Source: Microterricola gilva
GTDB taxonomy: Bacteria > Actinomycetota > Actinomycetes > Actinomycetales > Microbacteriaceae
Length of the DNA: 64,000 nucleotides
Direction of reading: 5' to 3'
Assembly (NCBI RefSeq): GCF_004217495.1
Contig: NZ_SHLC01000001.1
Location: forward strand, 1,364,001-1,428,000
Part shown: one piece after another, positions 55,299 through 64,000 of the stretch
How positions within the stretch are numbered: the stretch's first letter is position 1
Layout: every line of letters starts with the position of its first letter
The notes under the pieces: generated by a model
Databases searched by the model: none
What the model saw: the letters and a program-made list of their open reading frames with translations, nothing else
What the model was told of the DNA's origin: nothing
Made by a program: the position numbers and the translations under genes

Positions 55299-56173
55299 GC
55301 ACGCTCCGCCTCGCCGTCCTCGGCTCACCGATCACGCACTCGCAGTCGCCCGCGATCCACACCGCTGCATACGCCGCACTCGGCCTCGACTGGGAGTACG
55401 GGCGGTTCGAGCTCGACGCCGACGGCCTCGCCGCGTTCCTCGCAGCGCGGGGCCAGGAGTGGCGCGGCTTCTCGCTCACCATGCCGCTGAAGTTCCAGGC
55501 GCTCGCCCTCGCCGATGAGGTCGACGCGACGGCGCGGATCACCGGCGCCGTCAACACGCTGCTGTTCAGCGGTGCAGGCGCGACACGACGCCTGCACGGC
55601 TTCAACACCGACGTCACCGGACTCGTGAACTCGCTCGCCGACAACGGCATCACGAGCGCACGCTCCGTGCTCATCGTCGGCGGGGGAGCGACGGCCGGAT
55701 CCGCGATCATGGCGGCGGCCGAGCTCGGCGCCGGAGCTGTCGTCGTCGCCGTGCGCAGGCCGGACGCCGCCGACGGGCTGCACGAGCTGGCGCGTGCCGC
55801 CGGTGTCGCGCTGCGCATCGTCGCACTCGCGGATGCCGTCGCCGCGGCATCCGAGATCGACCTCGTCATCAGCACGCTGCCGGGTGGTGCAGACGCCGGC
55901 CTGCGCTTCGACGCCGAGCTCATGCTGCGCACACCGCTCTACGACGTCGCATACTCACCGTGGCCGAGCCCGCTCGGCGCGGCATGGCAGCGGGCGGGCG
56001 GCCGGGTGATCTCCGGCATCGGAATGCTGCTGCACCAGGCCCTCGTCCAGGTGCGCATCTTCGTCGCCGGTGACCCATTCGCCGAACTCCCGAACGAGAA
56101 GGCGACCTTCGCCGCGATGAGCGCAGCGGTGCAGGCCGGGAGCGCAACGCACTCCGACGCTGTGGAAAGATAG
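55295..56173 (+). CDS. aroE: Shikimate dehydrogenase
   Basis: 292 residues; reduces 3-dehydroshikimate with [25 protein letters not shown] (shikimate site), [15 protein letters not shown] with the catalytic Lys, [13 protein letters not shown] with the catalytic Asp, and the nucleotide loop [17 protein letters not shown] 55295 overlaps the mltG stop (GTGA). First of aroE-aroC-aroK-aroB. Confidence 0.94.
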   Translation: MSTLRLAVLGSPITHSQSPAIHTAAYAALGLDWEYGRFELDADGLAAFLAARGQEWRGFSLTMPLKFQALALADEVDATARITGAVNTLLFSGAGATRRLHGFNTDVTGLVNSLADNGITSARSVLIVGGGATAGSAIMAAAELGAGAVVVAVRRPDAADGLHELARAAGVALRIVALADAVAAASEIDLVISTLPGGADAGLRFDAELMLRTPLYDVAYSPWPSPLGAAWQRAGGRVISGIGMLLHQALVQVRIFVAGDPFAELPNEKATFAAMSAAVQAGSATHSDAVER

Positions 56174-56178
56174 AGACC

Positions 56179-57387
56179 ATGCTGCGTTGGCTCACCGCCG
56201 GGGAATCCCACGGCCCAGAACTCATTGCCGTGATCGAGGGGCTCCCCGCGGGGGTCCCGGTCGCGTTGGACGACATCCGTGCCGATCTGGCGCGCCGCAA
56301 GCTCGGTTACGGCCGCGGCGCCAGGATGAAGTTCGAGCAGGACGAGCTGAACATCTCCGGCGGCGTTCGCCACGGCCTCAGCCTCGGCAGCCCCGTCGCG
56401 CTGCGCATCGGCAACTCGGAGTGGCCGAAGTGGAAAGACGTGATGAGCGCCGAGCCCATCGACGAGTCCAAGCTCGGCCGCGGTCGCGGTGCGGCACTGA
56501 CCCGGCCACGTCCAGGCCACGCCGACCTCGTCGGCATGCAGAAGTACGACTTCGACGAGGCCCGCCCCGTTCTCGAGCGCGCCAGCGCCCGCGAGACCGC
56601 CGCCCGCGTCGCCCTCGGCGCCGTCGCCCGGTCCTTCCTCTCCGAACTCGGCATCCGCCTGGTCAGCCACACCCTCTCCATCGGCCCCGTGCGGGTTCCG
56701 GAGGGCAGCACGTTGCCGACACCGGATGACGTCGACACACTCGACGCCGATCCGCTCCGCTGCTTCGACGAGGCCACGAGCGCGCTCATGGTCGCCGAGG
56801 TCGATGACGCACACAAGGAGGGCGACACCCTCGGCGGTGTCGTCGAGGTGCTCGCGTACGGCGTCCCGCCTGGGCTCGGCTCCTACGTGCACGGCGACCG
56901 CCGCCTCGACGCGCAGCTCTCCGCCGCGCTCATGGGCATCCAGGCGATCAAGGGCGTCGAGGTCGGCGACGGCTTCCTCACCACCACCCGCCGCGGCTCT
57001 GCTGCCCACGACGAGCTCTTCGTCGACGGCGAGGAGATCCAGCGTGCAAGCGACAAGGCAGGCGGTATCGAGGGCGGCATGAGCACGGGAACGCTGCTCC
57101 GGGTGCGCGCGGGCATGAAGCCGATCGCGACCGTCCCGCACTCGCTGCGCACCGTCGACGTCGCCACCGGCGAGGCCGCCGTCGCGCACCACCAGCGTTC
57201 CGACGTCTGTGCGGTTCCGGCGGCCGGCGTCGTCGCGGAGGCCATGGTCGCGCTGACCCTGGCGAATGCGATGCTCGAGAAGTTCGGCGGAGACTCCATC
57301 GGAGAGACCCGCCGCAACCTCCGTGGCTACCTCGACGCGATCCCGAGCCGCCTGGCCACTGGCAGCACCAGCCGCCCGTTCTCCTGA
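56179..57387 (+). CDS. aroC: Chorismate synthase
   Basis: 402-residue FMN-dependent enzyme making chorismate from EPSP, last step of the common aromatic pathway. [20 protein letters not shown] is the signature start; [35 protein letters not shown] and the C-terminal [20 protein letters not shown] complete the family motifs. Starts 5 nt after aroE. Confidence 0.97.
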   Translation: MLRWLTAGESHGPELIAVIEGLPAGVPVALDDIRADLARRKLGYGRGARMKFEQDELNISGGVRHGLSLGSPVALRIGNSEWPKWKDVMSAEPIDESKLGRGRGAALTRPRPGHADLVGMQKYDFDEARPVLERASARETAARVALGAVARSFLSELGIRLVSHTLSIGPVRVPEGSTLPTPDDVDTLDADPLRCFDEATSALMVAEVDDAHKEGDTLGGVVEVLAYGVPPGLGSYVHGDRRLDAQLSAALMGIQAIKGVEVGDGFLTTTRRGSAAHDELFVDGEEIQRASDKAGGIEGGMSTGTLLRVRAGMKPIATVPHSLRTVDVATGEAAVAHHQRSDVCAVPAAGVVAEAMVALTLANAMLEKFGGDSIGETRRNLRGYLDAIPSRLATGSTSRPFS

Positions 57388-57389
57388 GC

Positions 57390-57908
57390 GTGAGCAGCGT
57401 GAAGTCGCTCCTGCCACTCGTCTTCATCGGCCCGATGGCCGCGGGCAAGAGCAAGATCGGTCGGCTCGTCGCCCGCAGGCTCTCCGTGCCGTTCATCGAC
57501 ACCGACAAGGTCATCGCGGCCAAGCACGGCCCGATCCCCGCGATCTTCGCCGCGCAGGGTGAGCCGGCTTTCCGCGCATACGAACGGGATGCCGTCGCCG
57601 AGGCCATGCGAGGCGACGCCGTAGTGTCACTCGGCGGGGGAGCGGTGCTGCATCCCGACACCCGCCTCGAGTTGGCCGGCCACACCGTCGTGCTGCTCAC
57701 GGTGACCCGCGACGCCGTCGCCAAGCGCCTGGCCGGCAGCGGCAGGCCGCTGCTGGACGGCGACGACGCCGTCGAACGCTGGGCGGCCATCGCCGATACG
57801 CGCATGCCGATATACGAAGCGCTGGCGACAGAGACATTCGACACCTCCGCTCGGCCGATCACGCAGATCGCCGACGACATCGTGACCTGGGCAAGAGAAA
57901 GATCGTGA
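57390..57908 (+). CDS. aroK: Shikimate kinase
   Basis: 172 residues. P-loop GPMAAGKSKIG (14-24), DTDKVIAAKHG (shikimate-binding Asp), SLGGGAVLHPDTR (Gly-rich) and RPLLDGDD as the lid region. GTG 57390 is 2 nt after aroC; 4-nt overlap with aroB. The frame reads slightly atypically at the lid (SGRPLLDGDDAVERWA), but all key residues are there. Confidence 0.95.
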   Translation: MSSVKSLLPLVFIGPMAAGKSKIGRLVARRLSVPFIDTDKVIAAKHGPIPAIFAAQGEPAFRAYERDAVAEAMRGDAVVSLGGGAVLHPDTRLELAGHTVVLLTVTRDAVAKRLAGSGRPLLDGDDAVERWAAIADTRMPIYEALATETFDTSARPITQIADDIVTWARERS

Positions 57909-58993
57909 CCGTGACCGAATCAACGACAACCATCATCACCGTCGGCGGCGAGAAGCCGTACGACGTGCGCGTCGGCAACGACATCCTCGGTGGCATCAGC
58001 GAACACCTCGGCACCAAGGTCAGCAAGGTGCTCATCGTGCACAGCGCGACCGTCGCGGCCAAGGCCGCAGCACTGCGCGAGCAGCTCGCCGAGCATTACC
58101 AGGTGCTGCTCGCCGAGATCCCCGACGCCGAGGCCGGCAAGCGCATGGAGGTCGCCGCCTTCTGCTGGCAGGTGCTCGGCCAGGCCGACTTCACCCGCAG
58201 CGACGCCGTGATCGGCTTCGGCGGCGGTGCGGTGACCGACGTCGCCGGCTTCGTCGCCGCCACCTGGCTGCGCGGCGTCACGCTCGTGCAGGTGCCGACA
58301 TCCGTTGCAGGCATGGTCGATGCGGCCGTCGGCGGCAAGACCGGCATCAACACCAACGAGGGCAAGAACCTCGTCGGAGCGTTCTACGAGCCGAGCGCCG
58401 TGTTCTGCGACCTCGACACCCTCGACACCCTGCCGCGGAACGAGGTGCTCGCCGGCTTCGCCGAGATCGCCAAGGCCGGATTCATCTACTACCCCGAGAT
58501 CCTCGACATCATCGAGGCCGACGTCGACCGCGTCACCGACGTCACGACGCCGGAGTTCCGCCGCGTCGTCGAGCTCGCGATCGACATGAAGGCCCGCGTC
58601 GTCGCGGAAGACCTGCACGACCTCGCCCTGCGCGAGATCCTCAACTACGGCCACACCCTCGGCCACGCCATCGAGCACGCTGAGCGCTACCAGTGGCGCC
58701 ACGGCGCGGCCGTAGCGGTCGGCATGGTCTTCGCCGCCGAACTCGGCAGGCTCACCGGCTCGCTGAGCGACGAGGTCGTCGCCCGCCACCGCAGCGTGCT
58801 GACGTCGTTGATGCTGCCGACCACCTACCCGGTCGGTCGCTGGAACACACTGCTGGCGACCATGCAGCGCGACAAGAAGGCGCGCGGCGCGATGCTGCGC
58901 TTCATCGTGCTCGACGACCTGGCCCGCCCGACCGTCCTGCAGGGGCCGGACACGAGCCTGCTGTTCGCGGCATACCAGGAGATCGGCGACTGA
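57905..58993 (+). CDS. aroB: 3-dehydroquinate synthase
   Basis: 362 residues; NAD- and zinc-dependent, second step of the shikimate pathway. GFGGGAVTDVAGFVAATWLRG, VPTSVAGMVDAAVGGKTGIN, NLVGAFYEP and the zinc-binding NYGHTLGHAIEH are in place. GTG 57905 (a second GTG at 57911 is possible). Confidence 0.97.
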   Translation: MTVTESTTTIITVGGEKPYDVRVGNDILGGISEHLGTKVSKVLIVHSATVAAKAAALREQLAEHYQVLLAEIPDAEAGKRMEVAAFCWQVLGQADFTRSDAVIGFGGGAVTDVAGFVAATWLRGVTLVQVPTSVAGMVDAAVGGKTGINTNEGKNLVGAFYEPSAVFCDLDTLDTLPRNEVLAGFAEIAKAGFIYYPEILDIIEADVDRVTDVTTPEFRRVVELAIDMKARVVAEDLHDLALREILNYGHTLGHAIEHAERYQWRHGAAVAVGMVFAAELGRLTGSLSDEVVARHRSVLTSLMLPTTYPVGRWNTLLATMQRDKKARGAMLRFIVLDDLARPTVLQGPDTSLLFAAYQEIGD

Positions 58994-59064
58994 CGCAGAA
59001 GGCATCGCTTGCCCGCGGCTCCGAGTTGTGCTGGGCTTGCTGACAAGCAGATGCGGAGGATCCG

Positions 59065-59265
59065 ATGGGCTCTGACAGCACAGGCCGGGTCACGGTCACG
59101 GACGGCTCGTGGGGATTCTTCTGGTTCCTCGCCTACATCGGTGCGGCGATCTACTTCGTCTCGGTGTCTGACGGGTCATTCTGGGGCGTCATCCTCGGGC
59201 TGCTCCAGGCGATCGTGTGGCCCGTCTACGTGGTCTACAACGTGCTCGTTCTGCTCGGGGCCTGA
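59065..59265 (+). CDS. Small membrane protein between aroB and aroQ
   Basis: 66 residues with two hydrophobic segments (about 17-35 and 42-64). The segment GSFWGVILGLLQAIVWPVYV is rich in aromatic residues. GGAGG lies 5 nt before the ATG, a good sign of expression. I recognise no family by name; the same type of protein is found in other actinobacteria. Confidence 0.75.
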   Translation: MGSDSTGRVTVTDGSWGFFWFLAYIGAAIYFVSVSDGSFWGVILGLLQAIVWPVYVVYNVLVLLGA

Positions 59266-59292
59266 GCTGCGCTGTGCCGCTAGGCTGATCGC

Positions 59293-59748
59293 ATGACCAG
59301 CAACCCCGTCACCCGTGTCCTCGTGCTCAACGGTCCGAACCTCGGCCGACTCGGGTCGCGGGAGCCCGAGGTCTACGGCTCTGGCAATCTGTCCGACCTC
59401 GAGGCGCTTCTCGTGGCATCCGTCCCGTCCGGCGTCGAGATCGACCTGCGCCAGACCAACGACGAGGCCGAGCTCATCGACTGGCTGCACGAGGCGGTCG
59501 ACTCCGCCAGCCCCGTCGTGCTGAACCCGGCGGCATTCACCCACTACAGCTATGGGCTGCGGGATGCCGCTGCCCTCGTCACCAAGGCTGGACTGCCCCT
59601 CGTCGAGGTGCACATCACCAACCCGCACACGCGCGAGAGCTTCCGTCACGACAGCGTGATCAGCGGGGTGGCGACGGGCGTGATCGCGGGCTTCGGCTTC
59701 GATTCCTACCGCCTCGCCGTCGACCACATTCTGCGATCTGCCCGCTAG
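59293..59748 (+). CDS. aroQ: 3-dehydroquinate dehydratase, type II
   Basis: 151 residues. VLVLNGPNLGRLGSREPEVYG carries the catalytic Tyr; LNPAAFTHYSYGLRDAA and VEVHITNPHTRESFRHDSVI carry the Asn/His/Arg residues of the dodecameric type II enzyme. It completes the enzymes between DAHP and shikimate together with aroB and aroE. Confidence 0.93.
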   Translation: MTSNPVTRVLVLNGPNLGRLGSREPEVYGSGNLSDLEALLVASVPSGVEIDLRQTNDEAELIDWLHEAVDSASPVVLNPAAFTHYSYGLRDAAALVTKAGLPLVEVHITNPHTRESFRHDSVISGVATGVIAGFGFDSYRLAVDHILRSAR

Positions 59749-59826
59749 CGTCTAAACTTGATCGCTGGGCCGTGTGCTTGACCGCACAGTGGCCGCGAAA
59801 CTTTCCCAACTGAATGGACACAAACA

Positions 59827-60390
59827 ATGGCTTCAACCGCTGACATCAAGAATGGCGTCGTGCTCAACATCGATGGCCAGCTGTGGACCATCATCGAGTT
59901 CCAGCACGTCAAGCCGGGCAAGGGCGGCGCATTCGTGCGCACCAAGATGAAGAACGTCGTCACGGGCAAGACCGTCGACAAGACCTTCAACGCCGGCGCC
60001 AAGATCGAGACCGAGAACGTCGACCGCCGCGACTTCCAGTACCTCTACGCCGACGGCGAGTCGTACGTGTTCATGGACGTCACCGACTACGACCAGCTGC
60101 ACGTTCCCGCCGCTGTCGTCGGCGACGCCATCAACTTCATGCTGGAGAACCAGGCCGTCACGCTCGGCCTGCACAACGGCAACCCGCTGTTCATCGAGCT
60201 GCCGGCATCCGTCGTGCTGCTCATCACGCACACCGACCCCGGCCTGCAGGGCGACCGTTCGACCGGCGGCACCAAGCCGGCCACCGTCGAGACTGGCTAC
60301 GAGATCCAGGTTCCGCTGTTCCTCGAGACCGGCACCAAGGTCAAGGTCGACACCCGCACGGGTGACTACCTCGGCCGCGTCAACGACTAA
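59827..60390 (+). CDS. efp: Translation elongation factor P
   Basis: 187 residues, three beta-barrel domains. [20 protein letters not shown] start; the modification-loop [16 protein letters not shown] with Lys34-type residue at its tip; the signature [15 protein letters not shown] at the end. Rescues ribosomes at polyproline. No modification-enzyme gene is in the window. Confidence 0.97.
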   Translation: MASTADIKNGVVLNIDGQLWTIIEFQHVKPGKGGAFVRTKMKNVVTGKTVDKTFNAGAKIETENVDRRDFQYLYADGESYVFMDVTDYDQLHVPAAVVGDAINFMLENQAVTLGLHNGNPLFIELPASVVLLITHTDPGLQGDRSTGGTKPATVETGYEIQVPLFLETGTKVKVDTRTGDYLGRVND

Positions 60391-60404
60391 GCGACGCTGA
60401 CGCT

Positions 60405-60824
60405 GTGAGCGCACGCACCAAGGCACGCAAGCGCGCCCTTGACATCCTTTACTCCGCCGACATGCGGCAGATCTCGATCGACGACGCGATCGCGGCCGAG
60501 GCGGCGCGCGCCGTCAGCGAGCCCGCCCGCGCGGCGAGCTGGCTGTACGCCCGCGAGATCGTCGACGGCATCGTCGACAACAAGGCCGACATCGACGAGA
60601 TGATCGAGACCTACGCGGTCGGGTGGACGCTCGCCAGGATGCCCGCGATCGACCGCGCCCTGCTGCGCATCGGCATCTGGGAGATCATGTACAACGACGA
60701 GGTGCCGGATGCCGTGGCCATCTCCGAGGCCGTCGAGGCAGCCACCGTGCTCTCCACTGACGACTCGGCCGGCTTCATCAACGGCCTGCTCGCGAAGATC
60801 TCGCAGGTGAAGCCGGGCGCCTAG
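60405..60824 (+). CDS. nusB: Transcription antitermination protein NusB
   Basis: 139 residues, all-helical. ARTKARKRALDILYSADMRQ start; WLYAREIVDGIVDNKADIDE and the RMPAIDRALLRIGIWEI block contact RNA/S10; DDSAGFINGLLAKI end. With S10 it supports rRNA antitermination. GTG 60405, 14 nt after efp, a conserved pair. Confidence 0.95.
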   Translation: MSARTKARKRALDILYSADMRQISIDDAIAAEAARAVSEPARAASWLYAREIVDGIVDNKADIDEMIETYAVGWTLARMPAIDRALLRIGIWEIMYNDEVPDAVAISEAVEAATVLSTDDSAGFINGLLAKISQVKPGA

Positions 60825-60838
60825 CCCGTCTCCGCTCC

Positions 60839-60884
60839 ACGACGCCCGCATCGTCCAGCTACGGCTGGGGGTTGCGGGCGTCGT
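60839..60884. terminator. Bidirectional hairpin between nusB and the MFS gene
   Basis: ACGACGCCCGCA ... TGCGGGCGTCGT, 12-bp outer arms, with an inner CCAGC/GCTGG stem. It lies 14 nt after nusB and includes the last codons of the convergent MFS gene (stop at 60859). Confidence 0.75.
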
Positions 60885-62190
60885 AGTTTCGGAACGACGG
60901 CTGTGCGCGCATGATCACGGCGATCAGCGCGATGATGGCCAGGCCGCCGAACAACGGCGGGAACCACAGGCCGACGGCCGTCGCGAGGATGCCGACGTAG
61001 AGATCGCCGAGCCGTGGGCCGCCGGCGACGACGACGGTGAAGATGCCCTGCAGACGGCCCTGCATGGCATCCGGTGTCGCCGTGAGCATCATCGTGCTGC
61101 GGAAGATGGCGCTGACCTCGTCCGATGCGCCGGTGCCGGCCATCGCGATCGCCGCGATCACGAGCGCGGGAATGTTGACCTCGGCGAAGCTCTCGCCGAC
61201 CGGGCCGAACCACCCGGTCTGCATGACGGCGACGACGAGGCCGAGCATGGCCACGCAGCCGCCGTAGATCATGATCGAGCGCGCAATCGCGACACCGTAG
61301 CGGTGCACATGGGCGACGGGCCCGCTGAACAGACTGGTCAGGAAGGTGCCGAGCGCGGCGGCAGCCGTGAGGATTCCGACCGTGATCGCCCCGCCGCCGA
61401 CGGCGAGGGCCGCGACGGCCGGGAGGAGCGCGAACGGGCGGCCAAAGGTCATCGCGACGATGTCGACGAGGAAGCTCGTGCGGATGTTCGGTGCCTGGCG
61501 GAGGAAGACCAGGCCGTCGCGGAGCGACTGCAGGCCGGCGCGGGGAGCCGCCCCGTCCGGCTTGAGCGCCGGGAGCGTGACGATGCCGAGGAAGCCGGCG
61601 GTGAACAACACGGCGTCGACGGCAAAGGTGGTCGAGAAGCCAGCGGTCGCAACGAGCACACCGGCCAATGCCGGGCCGAGTGTCAGCTGCACGCCCATGC
61701 TGATGCCGTTGAGTGCCGCGGCGCGCGAGATGAGGTGCTGTGGCAGGATCCGCGGTGTGATGGCCGAACGCGTCGCACCGCTGATCGTTGCGGCGACGGT
61801 CGCGATGGTTGTCACGATGTAGAACGGCCAGACCGGGATCGCGTGCTCTGAACCGCGGGTCGCGGCATCCGCCATCGACAGGGCGACGAGGCCCAGCGTG
61901 GCGAACCAGGCCACGAGCGAGCTCACAATCAGCACCCGGCGGCGGTCGAAGGCATCGGCGAGCACGCCGCCCCAGAGCCCGGCGATGATCATCGGCAGCA
62001 GGGCGATGCCGCCGACGAGGCCGACGGCGAGTGTCGAGCCGGTCATGTCGAAGATCTGCAGGCCGACGGCGACGACGGTGAGTTGGGCGCCGATGCCGGA
62101 GATCGCGCCGCCGATCCAGAGTCGGCCGAATGCCGGTTCCCGCAGCGGTGAGAGGTCGACCAAACGGCGGCGGGGAGGGGCTTCAGTCAC
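60859..62190 (-). CDS. MFS transporter (Enterobactin exporter / EntS-like)
   Basis: 443 residues, about 12 membrane helices. RLWIGGAISGIGAQLTVVAVGLQI near the start and LWGGVLADAFDRRRVLIVSSL with the MFS loop 2-3 motif are typical of the EntS / MFS_3 branch, used for siderophore or drug export. The substrate cannot be told. GTG 62190. It diverges from the APC permease gene with a shared 194-nt control region. Confidence 0.88.
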   Translation of the reverse strand: MTEAPPRRRLVDLSPLREPAFGRLWIGGAISGIGAQLTVVAVGLQIFDMTGSTLAVGLVGGIALLPMIIAGLWGGVLADAFDRRRVLIVSSLVAWFATLGLVALSMADAATRGSEHAIPVWPFYIVTTIATVAATISGATRSAITPRILPQHLISRAAALNGISMGVQLTLGPALAGVLVATAGFSTTFAVDAVLFTAGFLGIVTLPALKPDGAAPRAGLQSLRDGLVFLRQAPNIRTSFLVDIVAMTFGRPFALLPAVAALAVGGGAITVGILTAAAALGTFLTSLFSGPVAHVHRYGVAIARSIMIYGGCVAMLGLVVAVMQTGWFGPVGESFAEVNIPALVIAAIAMAGTGASDEVSAIFRSTMMLTATPDAMQGRLQGIFTVVVAGGPRLGDLYVGILATAVGLWFPPLFGGLAIIALIAVIMRAQPSFRNYDARNPQP

Positions 62191-62241
62191 TCAGAGAACG
62201 ATACCGGCCCAGCCGATCCGCTCCGACGTGATTGCGGTTTT

Positions 62242-62263
62242 CGTCTGTTTCCGCAAACAGACG
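62242..62263. promoter_or_regulatory. 22-bp palindrome between the MFS and APC genes
   Basis: CGTCTGTTT-CCGC-AAACAGACG, perfect 9-bp arms, 52 nt before the MFS start and 122 nt before the permease ATG. The form suits a TetR-type operator for a divergent pair; no regulator gene is adjacent. A hairpin role is less likely in this position. Confidence 0.5.
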
Positions 62264-62384
62264 GGTGTATTGCGTTGCGTTCACGTAAAAACTCGAACGA
62301 ATCCGCAGATTGATCATTGTCAGGAAGTTCGCAGGGTGCTAACTTCGCAGCACAGTTCATGGGGGCTCTACAAAGGAGTGCAAG

Positions 62385-63872
62385 ATGGCGGATACCGAAG
62401 CGGCAGTGCAACAGGCCCCGAAGCCCGAGCATCGTCATGAATTGCAGGCCGACGGTGTGACCGCAGCCGGCTCGATCGTGATGGCCGTCGCCGGCAGTGC
62501 CCCGGCCTATTCGATCGCCGCAACCACGGCGACGCTCGTTGCTGTTGCGGGCGTCGCGAGCCCGGCCGCGCTGCTCTGGTGCGCCCTTCCGATGCTCGGC
62601 ATCGCGTGGGCCTTCGCCTACCTCGGGCGGGCCGACGTGAACGCGGGCGCCGCCTACTCGTGGGTCGGTCGCGCGCTGCACCCCATCCTCGGATTCCTCT
62701 CCGGCTGGGCGCTGGTCATCTCGGCGACGATCTTCATGGTCGCCGGCGCACTGCCGGCCGGCGTGATGACGGTGGCCCTGTTCAGCCCGGAGAACTCGGA
62801 CAACGTGCCCCTGGTGACCGGCATCGGCGCCGTCTGGTTCCTGATCATGGCCGCCTGTGTTCTGCTCGGCGTGCGCATCACCGCACGCGCCCAGTGGATC
62901 ATGACGACGATCGAGGTCGGCATCCTGATCGTCTTCGCAATCGTGGCGATCGTGGTCGCCGCCACCGGTGAGCACGCCGGCCCGTCGTTCTCCTGGGACT
63001 GGTTCGGCTTCGGCCACTTCACCGGCACGGGTGCGTTCGTCGCGGCAGCACTCATCGCGGCGTTCTACTACTGGGGCTGGGATGTCGCAGCCAACCTCAG
63101 TGAGGAGACCAAGAACGGGCGCAAGGCGTCCGGCATCGGCGGCATCGTCGGCGTCGTCATCGTGTTCCTGCTGTTCGAGATCTTCACCATCGCGACGCTC
63201 GTGATCCTGCCGGCCGAGACCATCGAAGCCAACAGCGGCAATGTGCTCGGCGTTCTGGGTGAGGCGATCTGGCCGGGGCTCGGCGGCAAGATCCTGATCG
63301 TCGCCGTCATGCTCTCGACGATCGCGACCCTCGAGACCACGCTGATCCAGGTGACCCGCACCCTGTTCGCCATGGGCAGGGACAACACGATCCCGGCGTC
63401 GTTCGGCCACTCCCACCCGAAGTGGCGCACCCCGGCCTTCGCGACGCTGGTCGTCGCCGGCGTCTCGCTTGTGCTGTTCATCGGCTCCAACTTCCTCGGC
63501 AGCGTCGGCGAGATCCTCGAGAACGCCATCAGCTCGATCGGCCTGCAGATCGCCTTCTACTACGCCCTCGCCGGCATCGCCGTCGTCGTCGCCTATCGGA
63601 GGGTGATCTTCACCTCGGTGAGGAACTTCCTCTTCATCGGACTGTGGCCGGGACTCGGCGCCCTGTTCATGCTCTGGATCTTCTTCGTCTCGATCCCCTC
63701 GCTCGACACCATCGTCATCGTCATCGGTCTGGGCACCCTCGCCCTCGGAATTGTGCCGATCATCGTGTACTGGAAGAAGGGTGCTGCCTACTTCAGCCGG
63801 CGCCCGCTCGAACTGCCGAGCGAGCTGGACGCGACCGCACCGGAGAACATCGACACCAGGCCTCCGCGCTAA
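62385..63872 (+). CDS. APC family amino acid permease
   Basis: 495 residues, about 12 membrane helices. The N-terminal MAVAGSAPAYSIAATTATLV matches the first APC helix with its broken Gly region; NAGAAYSWVGRALHPILGFLSGW and FYYWGWDVAANLSEETKNGRKASG are the conserved permease motifs. It probably imports an amino acid or amine with protons. AAGGAG is ideally placed before ATG 62385. Confidence 0.92.
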   Translation: MADTEAAVQQAPKPEHRHELQADGVTAAGSIVMAVAGSAPAYSIAATTATLVAVAGVASPAALLWCALPMLGIAWAFAYLGRADVNAGAAYSWVGRALHPILGFLSGWALVISATIFMVAGALPAGVMTVALFSPENSDNVPLVTGIGAVWFLIMAACVLLGVRITARAQWIMTTIEVGILIVFAIVAIVVAATGEHAGPSFSWDWFGFGHFTGTGAFVAAALIAAFYYWGWDVAANLSEETKNGRKASGIGGIVGVVIVFLLFEIFTIATLVILPAETIEANSGNVLGVLGEAIWPGLGGKILIVAVMLSTIATLETTLIQVTRTLFAMGRDNTIPASFGHSHPKWRTPAFATLVVAGVSLVLFIGSNFLGSVGEILENAISSIGLQIAFYYALAGIAVVVAYRRVIFTSVRNFLFIGLWPGLGALFMLWIFFVSIPSLDTIVIVIGLGTLALGIVPIIVYWKKGAAYFSRRPLELPSELDATAPENIDTRPPR

Positions 63873-63909
63873 CGCGCCAGCGCCGCGCGCCCCGCGTTCG
63901 CGGCCAGCC

Positions 63910-63953
63910 AAACGTGCACGGGCCCGGTGAAAGCACCGGGCCCGTGCACGTTT
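63910..63953. terminator. Long hairpin terminator, second copy of repeated motif
   Basis: 20-bp perfect arms (63910-63929 and 63934-63953) around AAAG; the left arm starts AAACGTGCACGGG and the right ends CCCGTGCACGTTT. A-run and T-run make it effective in both directions. It shares 18 identical bases with the hairpin at 27486-27516. It ends the APC permease transcript; no gene is seen in 63873-64000. Confidence 0.85.
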
Positions 63954-64000
63954 CGCGGGCCCGGGCGGCGCGTGTCGGTCGGGTCGAGCGTGCGAAACAC

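Overview
The window is a stretch of high-GC, gene-dense chromosome from an actinobacterium, almost certainly of the family Microbacteriaceae (Micrococcales). The assignment rests on gene order and on families restricted to Actinobacteria: sepH / DUF4193 / DUF3093 / dut / DUF3710 / DUF3159, DUF3000 next to an RNase D and a thiolase, thrS / HIT / pdxS / pdxT, yebC-ruvCAB-yajC-secDF-relA, and rpsD / DUF948 / alaS / ruvX / mltG / aro genes. GTG starts and 1-8 nt start/stop overlaps (ATGA, GTGA) are frequent. There are no insertion sequences, prophage genes, CRISPR arrays or rRNA genes.

Layout. Positions 1-7,000: the 5' part of sepH, small actinobacterial proteins, dUTPase, a membrane protein, aconitase and a pterin dehydratase. 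Positions 7,000-11,000: a compact operon that looks catabolic (GntR regulator, BtpA/SgcQ protein, ureidoglycolate-lyase-like cupin, PfkB kinase, solute-binding lipoprotein) with its own palindromic operator and no permease gene; I see no described pathway for it. Positions 11,000-24,300: carboxylesterase, dxs, a DHFR-like protein, a fatty-acid beta-oxidation pair, RNase D, DUF3000, an alpha/beta hydrolase, SufE with a sulfurtransferase, and ZapE. Positions 24,300-30,400: an ammonium transporter behind GlnR-like boxes, a second Amt-like membrane protein that has lost both pore histidines, a PemK/MazF-like protein without a visible antitoxin, an SRAP (YedK/HMCES) protein and two poorly known membrane proteins. 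Positions 30,400-31,250: five tRNA genes (Val-CAC on the minus strand; Gly-GCC, Cys-GCA, Val-GAC and a second identical Gly-GCC on the plus strand) with strong terminators.

Positions 31,250-45,000 are housekeeping: thrS, an HIT hydrolase, vitamin B6 synthesis (pdxST), yebC, the Holliday-junction genes ruvCAB, the Sec accessory proteins YajC/SecD/SecF and the stringent-response enzyme RelA. Positions 45,000-60,900 hold an AbiEi-like protein, DUF349, a cyclophilin, rarA, rpsD, alaS, ruvX, mltG, nearly the whole shikimate branch (aroE-aroC-aroK-aroB and aroQ), efp and nusB. The window ends with a divergent MFS exporter / APC permease pair and a 20-bp-arm hairpin that shares an 18-nt arm with a hairpin 36 kb away.

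Most of the window is ordinary core genome. The points most worth following are the 7-11 kb operon, the degenerate Amt paralogue beside a true Amt, the regulatory palindromes upstream of acnA, gntR, the thiolase and amt, and the repeated hairpin.
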